A stretch of 64,000 nt of DNA, from assembly GCF_963575615.1 (NCBI RefSeq), contig NZ_CAUYTL010000001.1:1-64000 (forward strand), read 5' to 3'. Of this stretch, positions 45,664-55,507 are shown piece after piece. The stretch's first letter is position 1, and each line of letters starts with the position of its first letter. The notes under the pieces are model-generated. The model worked only from the letters and a program-made list of their open reading frames with translations. It did no database searches and was not told where the DNA came from. The translations under genes were made by a program, and so were the position numbers. Origin of the DNA: Listeria_A hofi (GTDB lineage Bacteria; Bacillota; Bacilli; Lactobacillales; Listeriaceae).

Positions 45664-46467
45664 CTATCGTATATTTCCCTCATGAATTGATGTTACCATT
45701 TTTTTATAAAGCGCATCTGCCATCTTCTGATACCCTTCATGGTTTGGATGAAACAAATCACCTGCTAGATTCGGATTGGCTTTCCCAACTTTTGTTTCCC
45801 CACGTTCTTCCAATTGCTTCGTGACCGAAATAAAATGCGCATCGCCAGTTTTCGCTAACGTTTTTTTCGTAGCCGCATTCCATTCTGCAATAATCTCGTC
45901 GAACACTTTAAAATCAGCAAAATAAGTTGTGTAAGGGTTATAAATACCGAACACATAAATTGGCGCGTCAGCATTTAAATCACGAATTTCCGCCAACAAT
46001 TCTTTCAACTTTTGATCGAATGTCTTACTTGCTTTTGTAAAGTCCTGTTTCTCTGCATCTAGTAATCTAGAGCGCACTACTTTCATCACGTCATTGCCAC
46101 CAATCGTGATTGAAATCGCATTTGCCGCTTTGACATCTTTTTGAAAATCAAGCTGTGTATCCAGGCGCTTCATCAACTGATCAATTCGATTACCACCAAC
46201 GCCATAATTTTCCGTCTTCACACTTCGTACATCTTCACGTTTAGACAACATGGACGCAACAATCCCAACGTATCCACCATTATCTTTCTCATCGCCAGAT
46301 CCTTCCGTTAGCGAATCGCCCATCGAAACAAGATTTACCGCAATACGAGCTTCCTCGCGCTTTCTTTCTTGCTCTTTCTGAACAAAATAAAAGGCAAGAA
46401 TCGCCGCAATAATAATGATAATAGCAATCCCAGCGAGCCAATATTTTTTCTTATTCAAGTTCTTCAC
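45664..46467 (-). CDS. SGNH/GDSL hydrolase (YpmR-like)
   Basis: 267 aa. N-terminal membrane anchor (about 7-30), then SGNH blocks: MGDSLTEGSG (Ser about 51), GGN in TIGGNDVM, and DLFHPNHEGY with the catalytic Asp-His. Extracellular esterase/lipase of unknown substrate. GTG start. Pairs with ypmS. Confidence 0.87.
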   Translation of the reverse strand: MKNLNKKKYWLAGIAIIIIIAAILAFYFVQKEQERKREEARIAVNLVSMGDSLTEGSGDEKDNGGYVGIVASMLSKREDVRSVKTENYGVGGNRIDQLMKRLDTQLDFQKDVKAANAISITIGGNDVMKVVRSRLLDAEKQDFTKASKTFDQKLKELLAEIRDLNADAPIYVFGIYNPYTTYFADFKVFDEIIAEWNAATKKTLAKTGDAHFISVTKQLEERGETKVGKANPNLAGDLFHPNHEGYQKMADALYKKMVTSIHEGNIR

Positions 46468-46472
46468 CTAAC

Positions 46473-47309
46473 CTACTCTGTATAGTAAATCATTGCAAAA
46501 GCACCATTTCCAGCATGCGTTGAGATAACCGAATCAGCGTTTAAAACCAACACGTTAGACAAGTGGAAAATTTCCTTGGCATGTGCTTTGATTTCCTCGG
46601 CCATTTGCAAACCGTTCGCGTGTTGAATGTTGAGCTCCTTGACCTTCTTCGTTTCTGCTTTTAAAATATCAACTAAATAATCCATCGTTTTTTTCTTACT
46701 ACGAATCTTAGCTTCCTCAACCAGCGCACCATCCTGCAACCTAGCAATCAGCTTGATGTTCAAGAGACTCCCAATAATACCTTGCATTCTGCCGACACGA
46801 CCGCCTTTAATAAGATTTTCAAGCGTAACAACACAGATATAGAGCTTTGTTTTCGCACGAATAGAGGAGATTTTCGTTAAAATATCTTCTACCGTGTTCG
46901 ATTCTTTTTGTGCCATTTTCGCCGCTTCAATCACCTGAAAAGCTAAGGCACGTGCAATGTAATCAGAATCAATAACCGTTACTTTTCCTGGCACCATATC
47001 GGCTGCTTGTTGAGCAGTCAATACCGTACCACTTAACTTCTCCGTCAAATGAATTGCTAGCACTTCACTACCGTCCGCTGTTAATTCTTCAAATAAAGCT
47101 ACAATATTTCCAATTGCTGGTTGCGATGATTTTGGAAGTTGCTTTGCAGCTGCCATTTTCGCCATGAAATCAGTTGGTTCTAGCTCTGTTGCATCGTAAG
47201 TTTTTCCGTCAATTTCAACGGTTAACGGTAGAATATGAATGTTATATTTCGCCACTTCTTCGGGCGTTAATCCTGCAGTTGAATCAGTCACAATTTTAAT
47301 TTTTGTCAT
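46473..47309 (-). CDS. DegV family fatty-acid-binding protein
   Basis: 278 aa, two-domain DegV/FakB fold. IVTDSTAGL at the N-terminus and HLTEKLSGTVLTAQQAADM (about 94-112) bind the lipid carboxylate. Such proteins present fatty acids to FakA kinase; no FakA gene here. ATG 47309 preferred over 47324 because family members begin MTKIKIVTDS. Confidence 0.9.
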   Translation of the reverse strand: MTKIKIVTDSTAGLTPEEVAKYNIHILPLTVEIDGKTYDATELEPTDFMAKMAAAKQLPKSSQPAIGNIVALFEELTADGSEVLAIHLTEKLSGTVLTAQQAADMVPGKVTVIDSDYIARALAFQVIEAAKMAQKESNTVEDILTKISSIRAKTKLYICVVTLENLIKGGRVGRMQGIIGSLLNIKLIARLQDGALVEEAKIRSKKKTMDYLVDILKAETKKVKELNIQHANGLQMAEEIKAHAKEIFHLSNVLVLNADSVISTHAGNGAFAMIYYTE

Positions 47310-47541
47310 TATTTCCACATCCAATTCTAGATTTCTTTTTTCTATTATAGCAAGAAAATCACAATAGTACTATTCTAATAGCTAAATATCCGGCGGAAGT
47401 TCTATCTTATGACGATATTTTGGCATTCTTTACACTATCTTCAATTTTAGTGCACTTTCTTGCTTTCTATTTTCCTACAAAAAGCGTATGATGAAGGTAA
47501 GAATTGAAAATTGAATTTTTCAGAAAAGTTTGGTGATAAAT

Positions 47542-48171
47542 ATGCACGAAGCGTACAATTGGAAAGAAGAAGTTGCAAATGCTGTAACTCACGGAATCGG
47601 GTTTTTACTTAGTATTCCAGCACTTGTGATGCTTATTATCTTCGCAGTACAACGAGATAACCCGGTTTATTTGGTCAGCTTTTTAATTTATGGCATCTCC
47701 TTGATGTTACTCTATTTCTGTTCGACAATGCTGCACAGTTTTAAACCAGGAAAAGCTAAACAATTATTTAATATTTTAGATCATGTCGCCATCTATGTTT
47801 TGATAGCTGGCTCATACACGCCGCTCGTTTTGATAACGCTACAAGGTTCACTTGGATGGACGCTCTTCGGAATCATCTGGGGACTTGCTGCAGCTGGGAT
47901 TGTCTATAAATGCTTCTTGCTCGGAAAATGGAAAATTATCTCAACGCTCTTTTATTTACTGATGGGATGGCTTGTCATGATTGCCATCAAACCACTCTAC
48001 CTATCGCTGGAACCAACTGGGTTTTGGCTACTTGTAACCGGGGGAATCATGTTCACCATTGGCGCCGTTTTTTATAGCATTCCAAGAATTCCTTACATGC
48101 ACGCAATTTGGCATCTATTCGTTATTGCGGGAACTGGGTTTATGTATTTTTGCATTTTGATTTATGTATAA
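47542..48171 (+). CDS. Hemolysin III / PAQR-type membrane protein
   Basis: 209 aa, seven membrane segments. NAVTHGIGFLLS (about 13-24), the HSF motif STMLHSF, and a late conserved His in AIWHLFVI form the putative metal site of the YqfA/HlyIII family. Role unclear in Listeria (membrane homeostasis suspected). ATG 47542 is chosen with GGTG 8 nt upstream; TTG 47530 overlaps the site. Confidence 0.87.
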   Translation: MHEAYNWKEEVANAVTHGIGFLLSIPALVMLIIFAVQRDNPVYLVSFLIYGISLMLLYFCSTMLHSFKPGKAKQLFNILDHVAIYVLIAGSYTPLVLITLQGSLGWTLFGIIWGLAAAGIVYKCFLLGKWKIISTLFYLLMGWLVMIAIKPLYLSLEPTGFWLLVTGGIMFTIGAVFYSIPRIPYMHAIWHLFVIAGTGFMYFCILIYV

Positions 48172-48177
48172 ATTAAG

Positions 48178-48209
48178 AAAAGGCACCCTTAAATTTGGAT
48201 GCCTTTTTT
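48178..48209 (+). terminator. Terminator after hemolysin III gene
   Basis: AAGGCACCC...GGATGCCTT with one mismatch, followed by T6, immediately after the stop codon. Confidence 0.85.
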
Positions 48210-48284
48210 GCTAGCTATTTTATTTCGTTGTAGCAATGCTAACTTGTAAATATTAGAATTTTATAGCTTCTCATTTTGAATCGC

Positions 48285-49371
48285 TTATTTAGATGTTATC
48301 ATTCCAAAAACGAGGAAAAATATACATAAAGCTCCTAGTACAAATGCAGCAGACATAGTGACAAACCAAACAAGAAGGAACAATCCAACAAGCAAACCGA
48401 GAAATAAAGCTAAATGTATCCATGCAAGCCGCTCTTCTGGAACCCGATATAAATGAAAAGTACCCGAAAAAGCAAGAAGATACACTAAAACAGAGCTAAA
48501 CAAGAAGAAAACAACAAAATGATAAGATATATCCGGTAAAACGAGCATTTTAATACCCGCCGCAGTTGTTGATAAGGATAGGAAAATAAATTAATGTCCG
48601 TAAATAATCAATTGCCCCGCTGTATGCTGCTCCATATCCAATTTTTTCTCTAAGTTATCAAAATACTGCCACCAGATGAGCAACACAAGAACTGTAGCAC
48701 ACGCCGCATAAAAAATAACTCCCGCATCCATAACTTCCATCGATAGCACAGAAATAATCGATACAATAGATTCACCCAGCAAAATAATGGTAAATAAACC
48801 AAAACGTTCCAAAAGATGCTCCGTATGTATCGGGACTTGTCGCAATCTTTTTCGACCTAGAAGCGGCACTAGAATGTCTAGTAAAATACCCGCGTACAGC
48901 ATAATATAGCGCCAATCACCATCAAAGAATAATGACAATGATGACACAAAAATACCAATCCAAAAATATCTATCTAGGAAAAGCGCCACGTTTTTGCGTG
49001 CTGCTTTTTCTTTTTTAGCCGCAAACAGATACTGAATTGCCGTAATCATTCGCAAACCAATATATCCGATGAAAAATGTGATATGTTTCATCAAACTGAA
49101 TATTGAAACTCGAAATCATCAATAGTACAAACATAATTTCCAAGCCAATAAGCATTCATTGGGGTAGCAAATCATTTCCATAACGGTTGATAAATAACGT
49201 CTGACCACCCCATGCCCACCATAACGGCACAAACATTAAAACAAACTTCCAAAAGATAGTGCCATGGACTACACCGTCCTCTATATGTAACAGTACATGC
49301 GTTACAGAAGCAATAGCACCAACAAATAATAAATCAAAAAATAGTTCTAGCCAAGTTACTTTCTTTAGCAC
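48285..49371 (-). pseudogene. ltrA: Broken low temperature requirement A (LtrA) gene
   Basis: Three pieces of one LtrA-family membrane protein lie in order. The N-terminus (GTG 49371, KVTWLELFFDLLFVGAI) runs to a TGA near 49156. The same frame continues as LIGLEIMFVLLMISSF up to a T5 tract near 49076, where a +1 shift is needed to enter the middle part (FIGYIGLRMITAIQYL). That part meets TAA at 48591-48593, after which the same frame continues in the C-terminal part. Two nonsense codons and one frameshift argue for a real pseudogene rather than one sequencing error. Intact LtrA has about 370 residues and eight or more membrane helices. Confidence 0.87.
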
Positions 49372-49456
49372 AGTAAACTTCGCCTCCTCTCATCTTGTGA
49401 TAACTATAACTTAGCTATGTTCATAGTTCAAAAATAAGGAATATATTTTTATATAG

Positions 49457-49502
49457 TATGACATATTAATCCTTTGCATTTAATTATGCCATACTATATA
49501 AT
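49457..49502 (+). promoter_or_regulatory. ccpN promoter with two CcpN-type operators
   Basis: -35 TTGCAT (49474-49479), 17-nt spacer, -10 TATAAT (49497-49502). TATGACATATT (49457-49467) and TATGCCATACT (49485-49495) both fit the CcpN consensus TRTGHYATAYW as I recall it. One site lies before -35, one between -35 and -10. Suggests autoregulation of the ccpN-ppsR-ppdK unit. Confidence 0.75.
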
Positions 49503-49529
49503 GAACAGCATATCCCATATTGAAATGAG

Positions 49530-50147
49530 GTGAGCCAAATAAAACTCTCAGCAAGACAACTAGCTATCATTGAATTTGTAAAAGAGCATGAACCCGCAAC
49601 GGGTGATCAAATCGCACGCTCTTTAGAATTGACACGTGCTACCATTCGCGCCGATTTATCGATTCTAACAATGACTGGTATTTTAGATGCCCGTCCAAAA
49701 GTCGGATATTTTTATTCAGGACTCGATTTAAACCCTACTATTTATGAAGATATTCGCCAATTGCAAGTCGAAGCAATCATGACAACACCAGTTTTTGTAA
49801 CGAAAGAAACCTCGATTCACGATGCGATAGTGACGCTTTTTTTAGAGGACACTGGCAGTTTATATGTCGTTGAATCATCGGTGTTGATTGGTATCGTCTC
49901 ACGCAAGGACTTGTTAAAAGGCGCGCTTGCCGATACCGATAAAAAGGCTACACCAATTGCGACAATTATGACACGTATGCCTAATATTTTAACTGTTACT
50001 AAAAACGACACAGCGCTTTATGCCGCACAACAACTCGTGATTCACCAGATTGACTCATTGCCTGTTATGGACGCAGAAAAAACGATTGGTAAGGTATCAA
50101 AAACACGACTTGCTCAACTTTTTGTAGATACATTTAAAAATGAATAA
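49530..50147 (+). CDS. ccpN: CcpN-like transcriptional repressor with CBS pair
   Basis: 205 aa. N-terminal HTH (about 1-60, LELTRATIRADLSILTMTG) followed by two CBS domains (about 80-200) that bind adenine nucleotides. In B. subtilis CcpN represses gluconeogenic genes. Here it heads an operon with the PPDK regulator and PPDK. The start GTG 49530 gives MSQIKLSARQ, aligning with known CcpN starts, though the ribosome site is weak (GAAATGA). Confidence 0.9.
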   Translation: MSQIKLSARQLAIIEFVKEHEPATGDQIARSLELTRATIRADLSILTMTGILDARPKVGYFYSGLDLNPTIYEDIRQLQVEAIMTTPVFVTKETSIHDAIVTLFLEDTGSLYVVESSVLIGIVSRKDLLKGALADTDKKATPIATIMTRMPNILTVTKNDTALYAAQQLVIHQIDSLPVMDAEKTIGKVSKTRLAQLFVDTFKNE

Positions 50148-50160
50148 TTTGGAGGTAAAA

Positions 50161-50964
50161 ATGAAGTCTACTGTCATCATTTATGTTATTTCAGATGCAA
50201 TCGGAGAAACTGCACAACATCTTATTCGAGCAGCTACTGCTCAATTCACATTAGAAGGTGGCGCTGACATTCGTCGCCACGCTTTTGTCCGAGACGAAGG
50301 TGCATTACTTGAGATTTTGGATGAAGCAAAAAAAGCTGATGCCATTATCGTCCAAACATTAGTTCAAAAAAAATTAGCCATGATTTCTAGTGAGTTTTGC
50401 ACACTGCACAACTTACCGTGTATCGACCTTGTCTCAAATTTAACCGTCGCTATCGAACAAAAAACTAGGCAACAATCAAAAGAAGATCCCGGAAACATGC
50501 GCAGGCTCGATCAATATTATTTTGATCGAATCGCGGCCATTGAATTCGCGGTCAAATATGATGATTGCAAAGATCCACGTGGCTTATTAGAAGCAGATAT
50601 CGTACTCATCGGGATTTCTCGTACAAGCAAAACACCACTCAGCAGTTATCTCGCTAATCAAAATTATAAAGTTGCCAACGTTCCGCTCGTTCCGGAGGTT
50701 CCAATCCCCGCAGAACTCACGCAAATACCAAGAAACCGGATTATCGGTTTAACGAATAGTCCGGAAAAGCTCTCAGCAATTCGTAAAGTTCGATTAAAAT
50801 CTATTGGTTTGGATGAAACGAGTAGCTATTCTAGTGAAAATCGGATTTTAGAAGAGCTTGACTACGGCTATCAGATTTTTAAACAGCTCGGATGTCGCGT
50901 TATTCAAGTGGAAGACAAAGCAATCGAAGAAACCGCCGCCCTCATTATTGAAAAAGTGAAGTGA
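50161..50964 (+). CDS. ppsR: Pyruvate,phosphate dikinase regulatory protein (kinase/phosphorylase)
   Basis: 267 aa, DUF299 family. P-loop-like GISRTSKTPLSSYLA (about 151-165). ADP-dependent kinase and Pi-dependent phosphorylase acting on the Thr next to the PPDK catalytic His. Start ATG 50161 after GGAGG. Lies between ccpN and ppdK. Confidence 0.92.
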   Translation: MKSTVIIYVISDAIGETAQHLIRAATAQFTLEGGADIRRHAFVRDEGALLEILDEAKKADAIIVQTLVQKKLAMISSEFCTLHNLPCIDLVSNLTVAIEQKTRQQSKEDPGNMRRLDQYYFDRIAAIEFAVKYDDCKDPRGLLEADIVLIGISRTSKTPLSSYLANQNYKVANVPLVPEVPIPAELTQIPRNRIIGLTNSPEKLSAIRKVRLKSIGLDETSSYSSENRILEELDYGYQIFKQLGCRVIQVEDKAIEETAALIIEKVK

Positions 50965-50994
50965 ACTAAAAATCTAATATTAGAGGTGACTATT

Positions 50995-53649
50995 TTGAGC
51001 AAATTTGTGTATCATTTTAATGAAGGTTCGAAGGAAATGAAGTACTTATTAGGTGGGAAAGGTGCCAATCTGGCAGAAATGACGAATATTGGCCTACCTG
51101 TACCACCAGGATTCACGATTACGACAGAAGCTTGTAAAGACTACAATGAGCACCATCAATACTTATCCGATGATATTTACACTGAAATGATGACACATCT
51201 ACAAATCTTAGAAGAAGAAACCGGGAAAAAGTTTGGCGATGCTACGAATCCCCTCCTTATCTCCGTTCGTTCTGGCGCCCCTTTTTCGATGCCAGGAATG
51301 ATGGATACCATTCTTAATCTAGGACTCAATGATCAGTCTGTGCTAGGCCTTCAGCAGGCTACTAATGACGCACGTTCTAGCTATGATTGCTATCGGCGTT
51401 TCATCCAGATGTTCGGTGACGTTGTGTTTCAAATTCCTAGTTACCGTTTTGAGCAAGCGCTTACTGAATTGAAAGAAAGCAAAAATTATAAGCTCGATAC
51501 AGAATTAACTGCACCGGACTTACAAGATTTAATCGCGACGTATAAAGCAATTTATGTCAGTGCTTCTGGCCGTGATTTCCCGCAAAACCCTTTTGAGCAG
51601 TTGCGCCTGTCTATTACCGCTGTTTTTGATTCTTGGGAAAATCCTCGCGCTGTCGTGTATCGTCGCCTCCACCGGATTGATAACCAACTTGGAACCGCTG
51701 TCAATATCCAATCAATGGTATTTGGTAATACTGGCGACACAAGTGGAACTGGCATTGCGTTTACACGTAATCCTTCGACGGGTGAAAATCTCTTTTTCGG
51801 GGAATATTTGTTGAACGCGCAAGGCGAAGATGTTGTTGCTGGAATTAGAACGCCAGAACCAATTTCACACTTAGAAAATACAATGCCCGATGTTTACAAA
51901 CAATTGCTCGATGTAGCCACCTTACTCGAACTGCACTATTTGGACATGCAAGATATCGAATTTACGATTGAAAAAGGCGAACTTTTTGTATTACAGACGC
52001 GAAATGGTAAGCGAACCGCACAAGCTGCTATTAATATTGCAGTGGATCTTGTGCATGAAGGAAAATTATCAAAAGAAGAAGCGATTATGCGTATTGATAC
52101 AGCTCAAATTGACCAATTACTCCATCCTTCTTTCGATGAAATGAGTCTTGCTAATGCGAAGTCACTTGCCACTGGCCTCCCAGCATCACCAGGTGCAGCA
52201 ACCGGCCAAATTTATTTTAATGCAGAGGATGCTGTAAAAGCTGCTGAGCGTGGAGAAAAAGTCGTGCTGGTCCGCAATGAGACTTCACCGGAAGACATTG
52301 AAGGTATGGCGAAAAGTGTTGCCATTTTAACAGCGCACGGTGGTATGACTTCACATGCGGCAGTTGTTGCTCGCGGAATGGGAAAATGCTGCGTGGCTGG
52401 CTGTGATTCGATTGCAATTGATGAAAAGAAAAAAATGATGCAGAGTGCGACAGTCACCTTGACAGAAGGCGATTTTCTCTCGCTCAACGGTTCTACAGGT
52501 AATATTTATCTCGGAGAAATCCCACTTGTCGAGACAGAAATCGGCGGACATTTTGAAGAGCTAATGAGCTGGGTGAATGAGACTAAGAAACTAGTTGTTC
52601 GGGTGAATGCTGATTCGCCAGAGGACTTGGAAGTTGGTCTACATTTCGGAGCAGAGGGCGTTGGACTTTGTCGTACCGAGCATATGTTTTTCCAAGAAGA
52701 CCGGATTACGCACGTTCGCGAAATGATTATCGCCGAGACAAAGGATGAGCGAATGGCTGCTCTTGCCCATTTAAAAACGATGCAAAAAGCAGATTTTGTA
52801 GGGATTTTCCGCGTAGCAGATGGGAAGTCTGTCAATATTCGTTTACTAGACCCGCCTCTACATGAATTTTTACCAAAAACAGATTGGGATATTGAGAAAT
52901 TAGCAGAAGAGATTGGAAAATCCTCAGAAGAAATCAAGCAACGTGTGCATGATTTAACGGAAACCAATCCTATGCTTGGACATCGAGGTTGCAGATTAGC
53001 CATTACTTTCCCAGAAATCTACATCATGCAGGCAGAAGCAATTATAGAGAGTGCCATTCAAGTTCATGATGAAGGGATTGCCGTGTATCCTGAGATTATG
53101 GTACCACTCGTTTCTAGCAAAGAAGAAATCACTATCATTAAAAATCAATTGAAAGAAGCAATTCAAGCGATTTTCCGAAAAGAACAGCTGGTATTGCCAT
53201 TTGATATTGGAACCATGATTGAAATCCCTCGCGCTTGCGTTACCGCAGACGAAATCGCAGAAGAAGCTCAATTTTTCAGTTTTGGTACAAATGATCTCAC
53301 ACAGTTGACATTCGGCTTTTCCCGAGATGACGCGAATAAATTCCTATACGCCTATCAAGAGAAAAAGATTTTGCAGATAGACCCTTTCCAATCTATTGAT
53401 CAAGAAGGCGTTGGGGCATTGGTGAGCACAGCCGTACAACGAGGCCGGATGACAAACCCCTCTCTTAAAATGGGCGTTTGCGGAGAACACGGCGGGGACC
53501 CCGCTTCCATTCAATTCTTCCACCGCTTAGGATTGCAGTATATTTCTTGTTCACCCTATCGGATTCCAATTGCCCGAATCGCTGCAGCACAGGCTTCGAT
53601 TTTGGAAGAGCGGGAGAAAGTTGCTGATACTCTTATGAAGCGTTCTTAG
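50995..53649 (+). CDS. ppdK: Pyruvate, phosphate dikinase
   Basis: 884 aa from TTG 50995 (AGAGGTGA upstream). N-terminal ATP-grasp nucleotide domain (about 1-340), central phosphohistidine domain with catalytic His454 and regulatory Thr452 in GGMTSHAAVVARG, and C-terminal PEP/pyruvate TIM barrel (about 510-884, GVCGEHGGDP). Interconverts pyruvate+ATP+Pi and PEP+AMP+PPi. Controlled by the upstream ppsR and ccpN. Confidence 0.96.
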   Translation: MSKFVYHFNEGSKEMKYLLGGKGANLAEMTNIGLPVPPGFTITTEACKDYNEHHQYLSDDIYTEMMTHLQILEEETGKKFGDATNPLLISVRSGAPFSMPGMMDTILNLGLNDQSVLGLQQATNDARSSYDCYRRFIQMFGDVVFQIPSYRFEQALTELKESKNYKLDTELTAPDLQDLIATYKAIYVSASGRDFPQNPFEQLRLSITAVFDSWENPRAVVYRRLHRIDNQLGTAVNIQSMVFGNTGDTSGTGIAFTRNPSTGENLFFGEYLLNAQGEDVVAGIRTPEPISHLENTMPDVYKQLLDVATLLELHYLDMQDIEFTIEKGELFVLQTRNGKRTAQAAINIAVDLVHEGKLSKEEAIMRIDTAQIDQLLHPSFDEMSLANAKSLATGLPASPGAATGQIYFNAEDAVKAAERGEKVVLVRNETSPEDIEGMAKSVAILTAHGGMTSHAAVVARGMGKCCVAGCDSIAIDEKKKMMQSATVTLTEGDFLSLNGSTGNIYLGEIPLVETEIGGHFEELMSWVNETKKLVVRVNADSPEDLEVGLHFGAEGVGLCRTEHMFFQEDRITHVREMIIAETKDERMAALAHLKTMQKADFVGIFRVADGKSVNIRLLDPPLHEFLPKTDWDIEKLAEEIGKSSEEIKQRVHDLTETNPMLGHRGCRLAITFPEIYIMQAEAIIESAIQVHDEGIAVYPEIMVPLVSSKEEITIIKNQLKEAIQAIFRKEQLVLPFDIGTMIEIPRACVTADEIAEEAQFFSFGTNDLTQLTFGFSRDDANKFLYAYQEKKILQIDPFQSIDQEGVGALVSTAVQRGRMTNPSLKMGVCGEHGGDPASIQFFHRLGLQYISCSPYRIPIARIAAAQASILEEREKVADTLMKRS

Positions 53650-54028
53650 GTGAATTGTTGGGACTCTTATGAGGCATCCCTTGCCGATTTAGAGCCCCAA
53701 TATGCATGTGAACAAAGTGAACATGTAATCCATCAGTGGCTCTTATGGACAGATTAAGAACAACTAGCAAACATATATGAAGCACCTTATTTAAGAACAA
53801 AGTGAACACCTAAACCGTGTGTTGCACCTCCAAATCCAGCTTTGTTGTGGTTCTTAGAAAGCGTATTTTGCTTTTTTAGAACCTCAATATGCAGTGGAAT
53901 GAAATGAAACTGCCTTCTTCTTACCCAACTCATCGAAATTTTCATGGCCTCCGCAAAAGTCAAACGAAGACTTTTGTGCCCCTAACAATTTCTATCGAGG
54001 TTGAACCAGCTCTTTCAGCTCTTCAGTC
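53650..54028. other. Gene-free stretch after ppdK with repeats and a hairpin
   Basis: No ORF with family-like sequence or ribosome site. Two diverged copies of a block of about 65 bp (53661-53722 and 53847-53912) share the TTAGAnCCnCAATATGCA segment. AACAAAGTGAACA occurs at 53711-53723 and 53796-53808. An imperfect long hairpin spans 53927-54003: outer AACTCATCGAAATT / AATTTCTATCGAGGTT, inner AAAAGTC / GACTTTT. Could be a decayed gene, a small RNA or a repeat element. No clear ppdK terminator is visible. Confidence 0.55.
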
Positions 54029-54082
54029 TTGACAAACTCTTTTTTTCCATGTAATCTAATACCAACAAATCTTATCGGAATT
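54029..54082 (+). promoter_or_regulatory. tcyP promoter, possible CymR site
   Basis: -35 TTGACA (54029-54034), 17-nt spacer, -10 TAATCT (54052-54057). A GGAATTATA segment (54077-54085) downstream of the start resembles the conserved half of CymR boxes in B. subtilis. The promoter is firm, the CymR link tentative. Confidence 0.6.
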
Positions 54083-54132
54083 ATAAAATATCATAATTTC
54101 TAGATTTAAATGGTAAAGGGAGGAATTTTTAC

Positions 54133-55503
54133 ATGGATACAGCATTTTTAATTATTAATCTAGTCGTAGCTGCCATCGTCATCGTTATGTTTGGCTGGCT
54201 CGCAAAGCGTCATGTTTCTTTTTCAAAACGAGTATTACTAGCACTCGGCATCGGTATTGTTACTGGTTTTGTCTTGCAATTTATTTACGGGGCGGCGTCT
54301 GATGTTACAAAACAAACGACGGATTGGCTAGGAATCATTGGGAGTGGTTATGTGAAACTGCTTCAAATGGTTGCCATCCCGCTAATTTTCATCTCTATCG
54401 TCACTGCTTTTACACGATTGCAATTGAAAACTAACATCGCAAAAGTTGGCATGTGGATTATTGGAACGCTTGTCATCACAGCAGCTATTGCGGCTTTTAT
54501 CGGCATCGGAGCGGCACTTTTATTCCATCTTGATGCAAGTAATATTTCACAAGGAGCAACAGAAGCAGCACGAGCAACCGAGCTACAAGATAAGTTCGCC
54601 GGAATTAGCGATTTATCATTCCCACAAAAAATCGTGGAACTCTTGCCAGCTAATCCCTTCCTTGATTTCACTGGGGCGCGCGCAACTTCTACTGTCGCTG
54701 TTGTTATTTTTGCAGCATTTATCGGAGCGGCTTTCCTTGGCGTGCAGCGTAAACAACCCGATGAAGCAGCCATTTTTGCAAAAGGTGTCGATGCGATTTA
54801 CGCGATTATCTTGCGCATTGTGAAGCTGATTCTTCGCCTAACACCTTATGGAGTTTTTGCAATTATGACAAGTACTGTTGCTCTAAGTGACACATCCGCG
54901 ATTCTAAAGCTAGGAAACTTTGTCATTGCGTCTTATGTAGCGCTTATTGCAATGTTTATTATTCACCTTATTATCGTTAGCTTCACTGGAACAAGCCCGG
55001 TGACATACATCAAAAAATCAATGCCCGTCTTGACACTCGCCTTTACATCTAGAACGAGTGCTGGCGCAATCCCACTAAACATCGAAACACAGAAAAAACT
55101 AGGTGTGTCTGGTGGTATTGCTAATTTTGCGGCATCATTTGGTTTATCGATTGGGCAAAACGGCTGTGCTGGAATTTATCCGGCAATGCTTGCTATTATG
55201 ATTGCCCCCGCAGCTGGAATTGATCCATTCTCTTGGAAATTTATTTTAACTGTCATACTCGTAGTCGCAATCAGTTCATTCGGAGTTGCTGGTGTCGGTG
55301 GTGGTGCTACATTTGCCGCGATTATTGTACTTTCTACATTGAATTTACCAATCGCACTTGCTGGTGTTTTGATTTCCATCGAGCCATTGATTGATATGGG
55401 GCGCACAGCGTTGAACGTGAGCGACAGTATGGTTGCTGGAATTGTCACAAGTAAGGCTACTGGTGAACTAAAACAAGAAGATCAAACATTAGTAGAAGCC
55501 TAA
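54133..55503 (+). CDS. tcyP: L-cystine symporter TcyP
   Basis: 456 aa, dicarboxylate/amino acid:cation symporter (DAACS) family with eight membrane helices and two re-entrant hairpins (TSRTSAGAIPLNIETQ, FGVAGVGGGATFAA). Closest in style to B. subtilis TcyP (YhcL). Imports cystine for the thiol pool. AGGGAGGA before ATG. Single gene between its own promoter and a strong terminator. Confidence 0.9.
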   Translation: MDTAFLIINLVVAAIVIVMFGWLAKRHVSFSKRVLLALGIGIVTGFVLQFIYGAASDVTKQTTDWLGIIGSGYVKLLQMVAIPLIFISIVTAFTRLQLKTNIAKVGMWIIGTLVITAAIAAFIGIGAALLFHLDASNISQGATEAARATELQDKFAGISDLSFPQKIVELLPANPFLDFTGARATSTVAVVIFAAFIGAAFLGVQRKQPDEAAIFAKGVDAIYAIILRIVKLILRLTPYGVFAIMTSTVALSDTSAILKLGNFVIASYVALIAMFIIHLIIVSFTGTSPVTYIKKSMPVLTLAFTSRTSAGAIPLNIETQKKLGVSGGIANFAASFGLSIGQNGCAGIYPAMLAIMIAPAAGIDPFSWKFILTVILVVAISSFGVAGVGGGATFAAIIVLSTLNLPIALAGVLISIEPLIDMGRTALNVSDSMVAGIVTSKATGELKQEDQTLVEA

Positions 55504-55507
55504 AAAG

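Noticed and set aside
48285..49371. Three separate small membrane-protein genes
   Set aside because: The pieces join into one LtrA-like sequence in order, and the internal starts lack ribosome sites.
53661..53912. CRISPR-like repeat array
   Set aside because: Only two diverged copies with irregular spacing, and no cas genes nearby.
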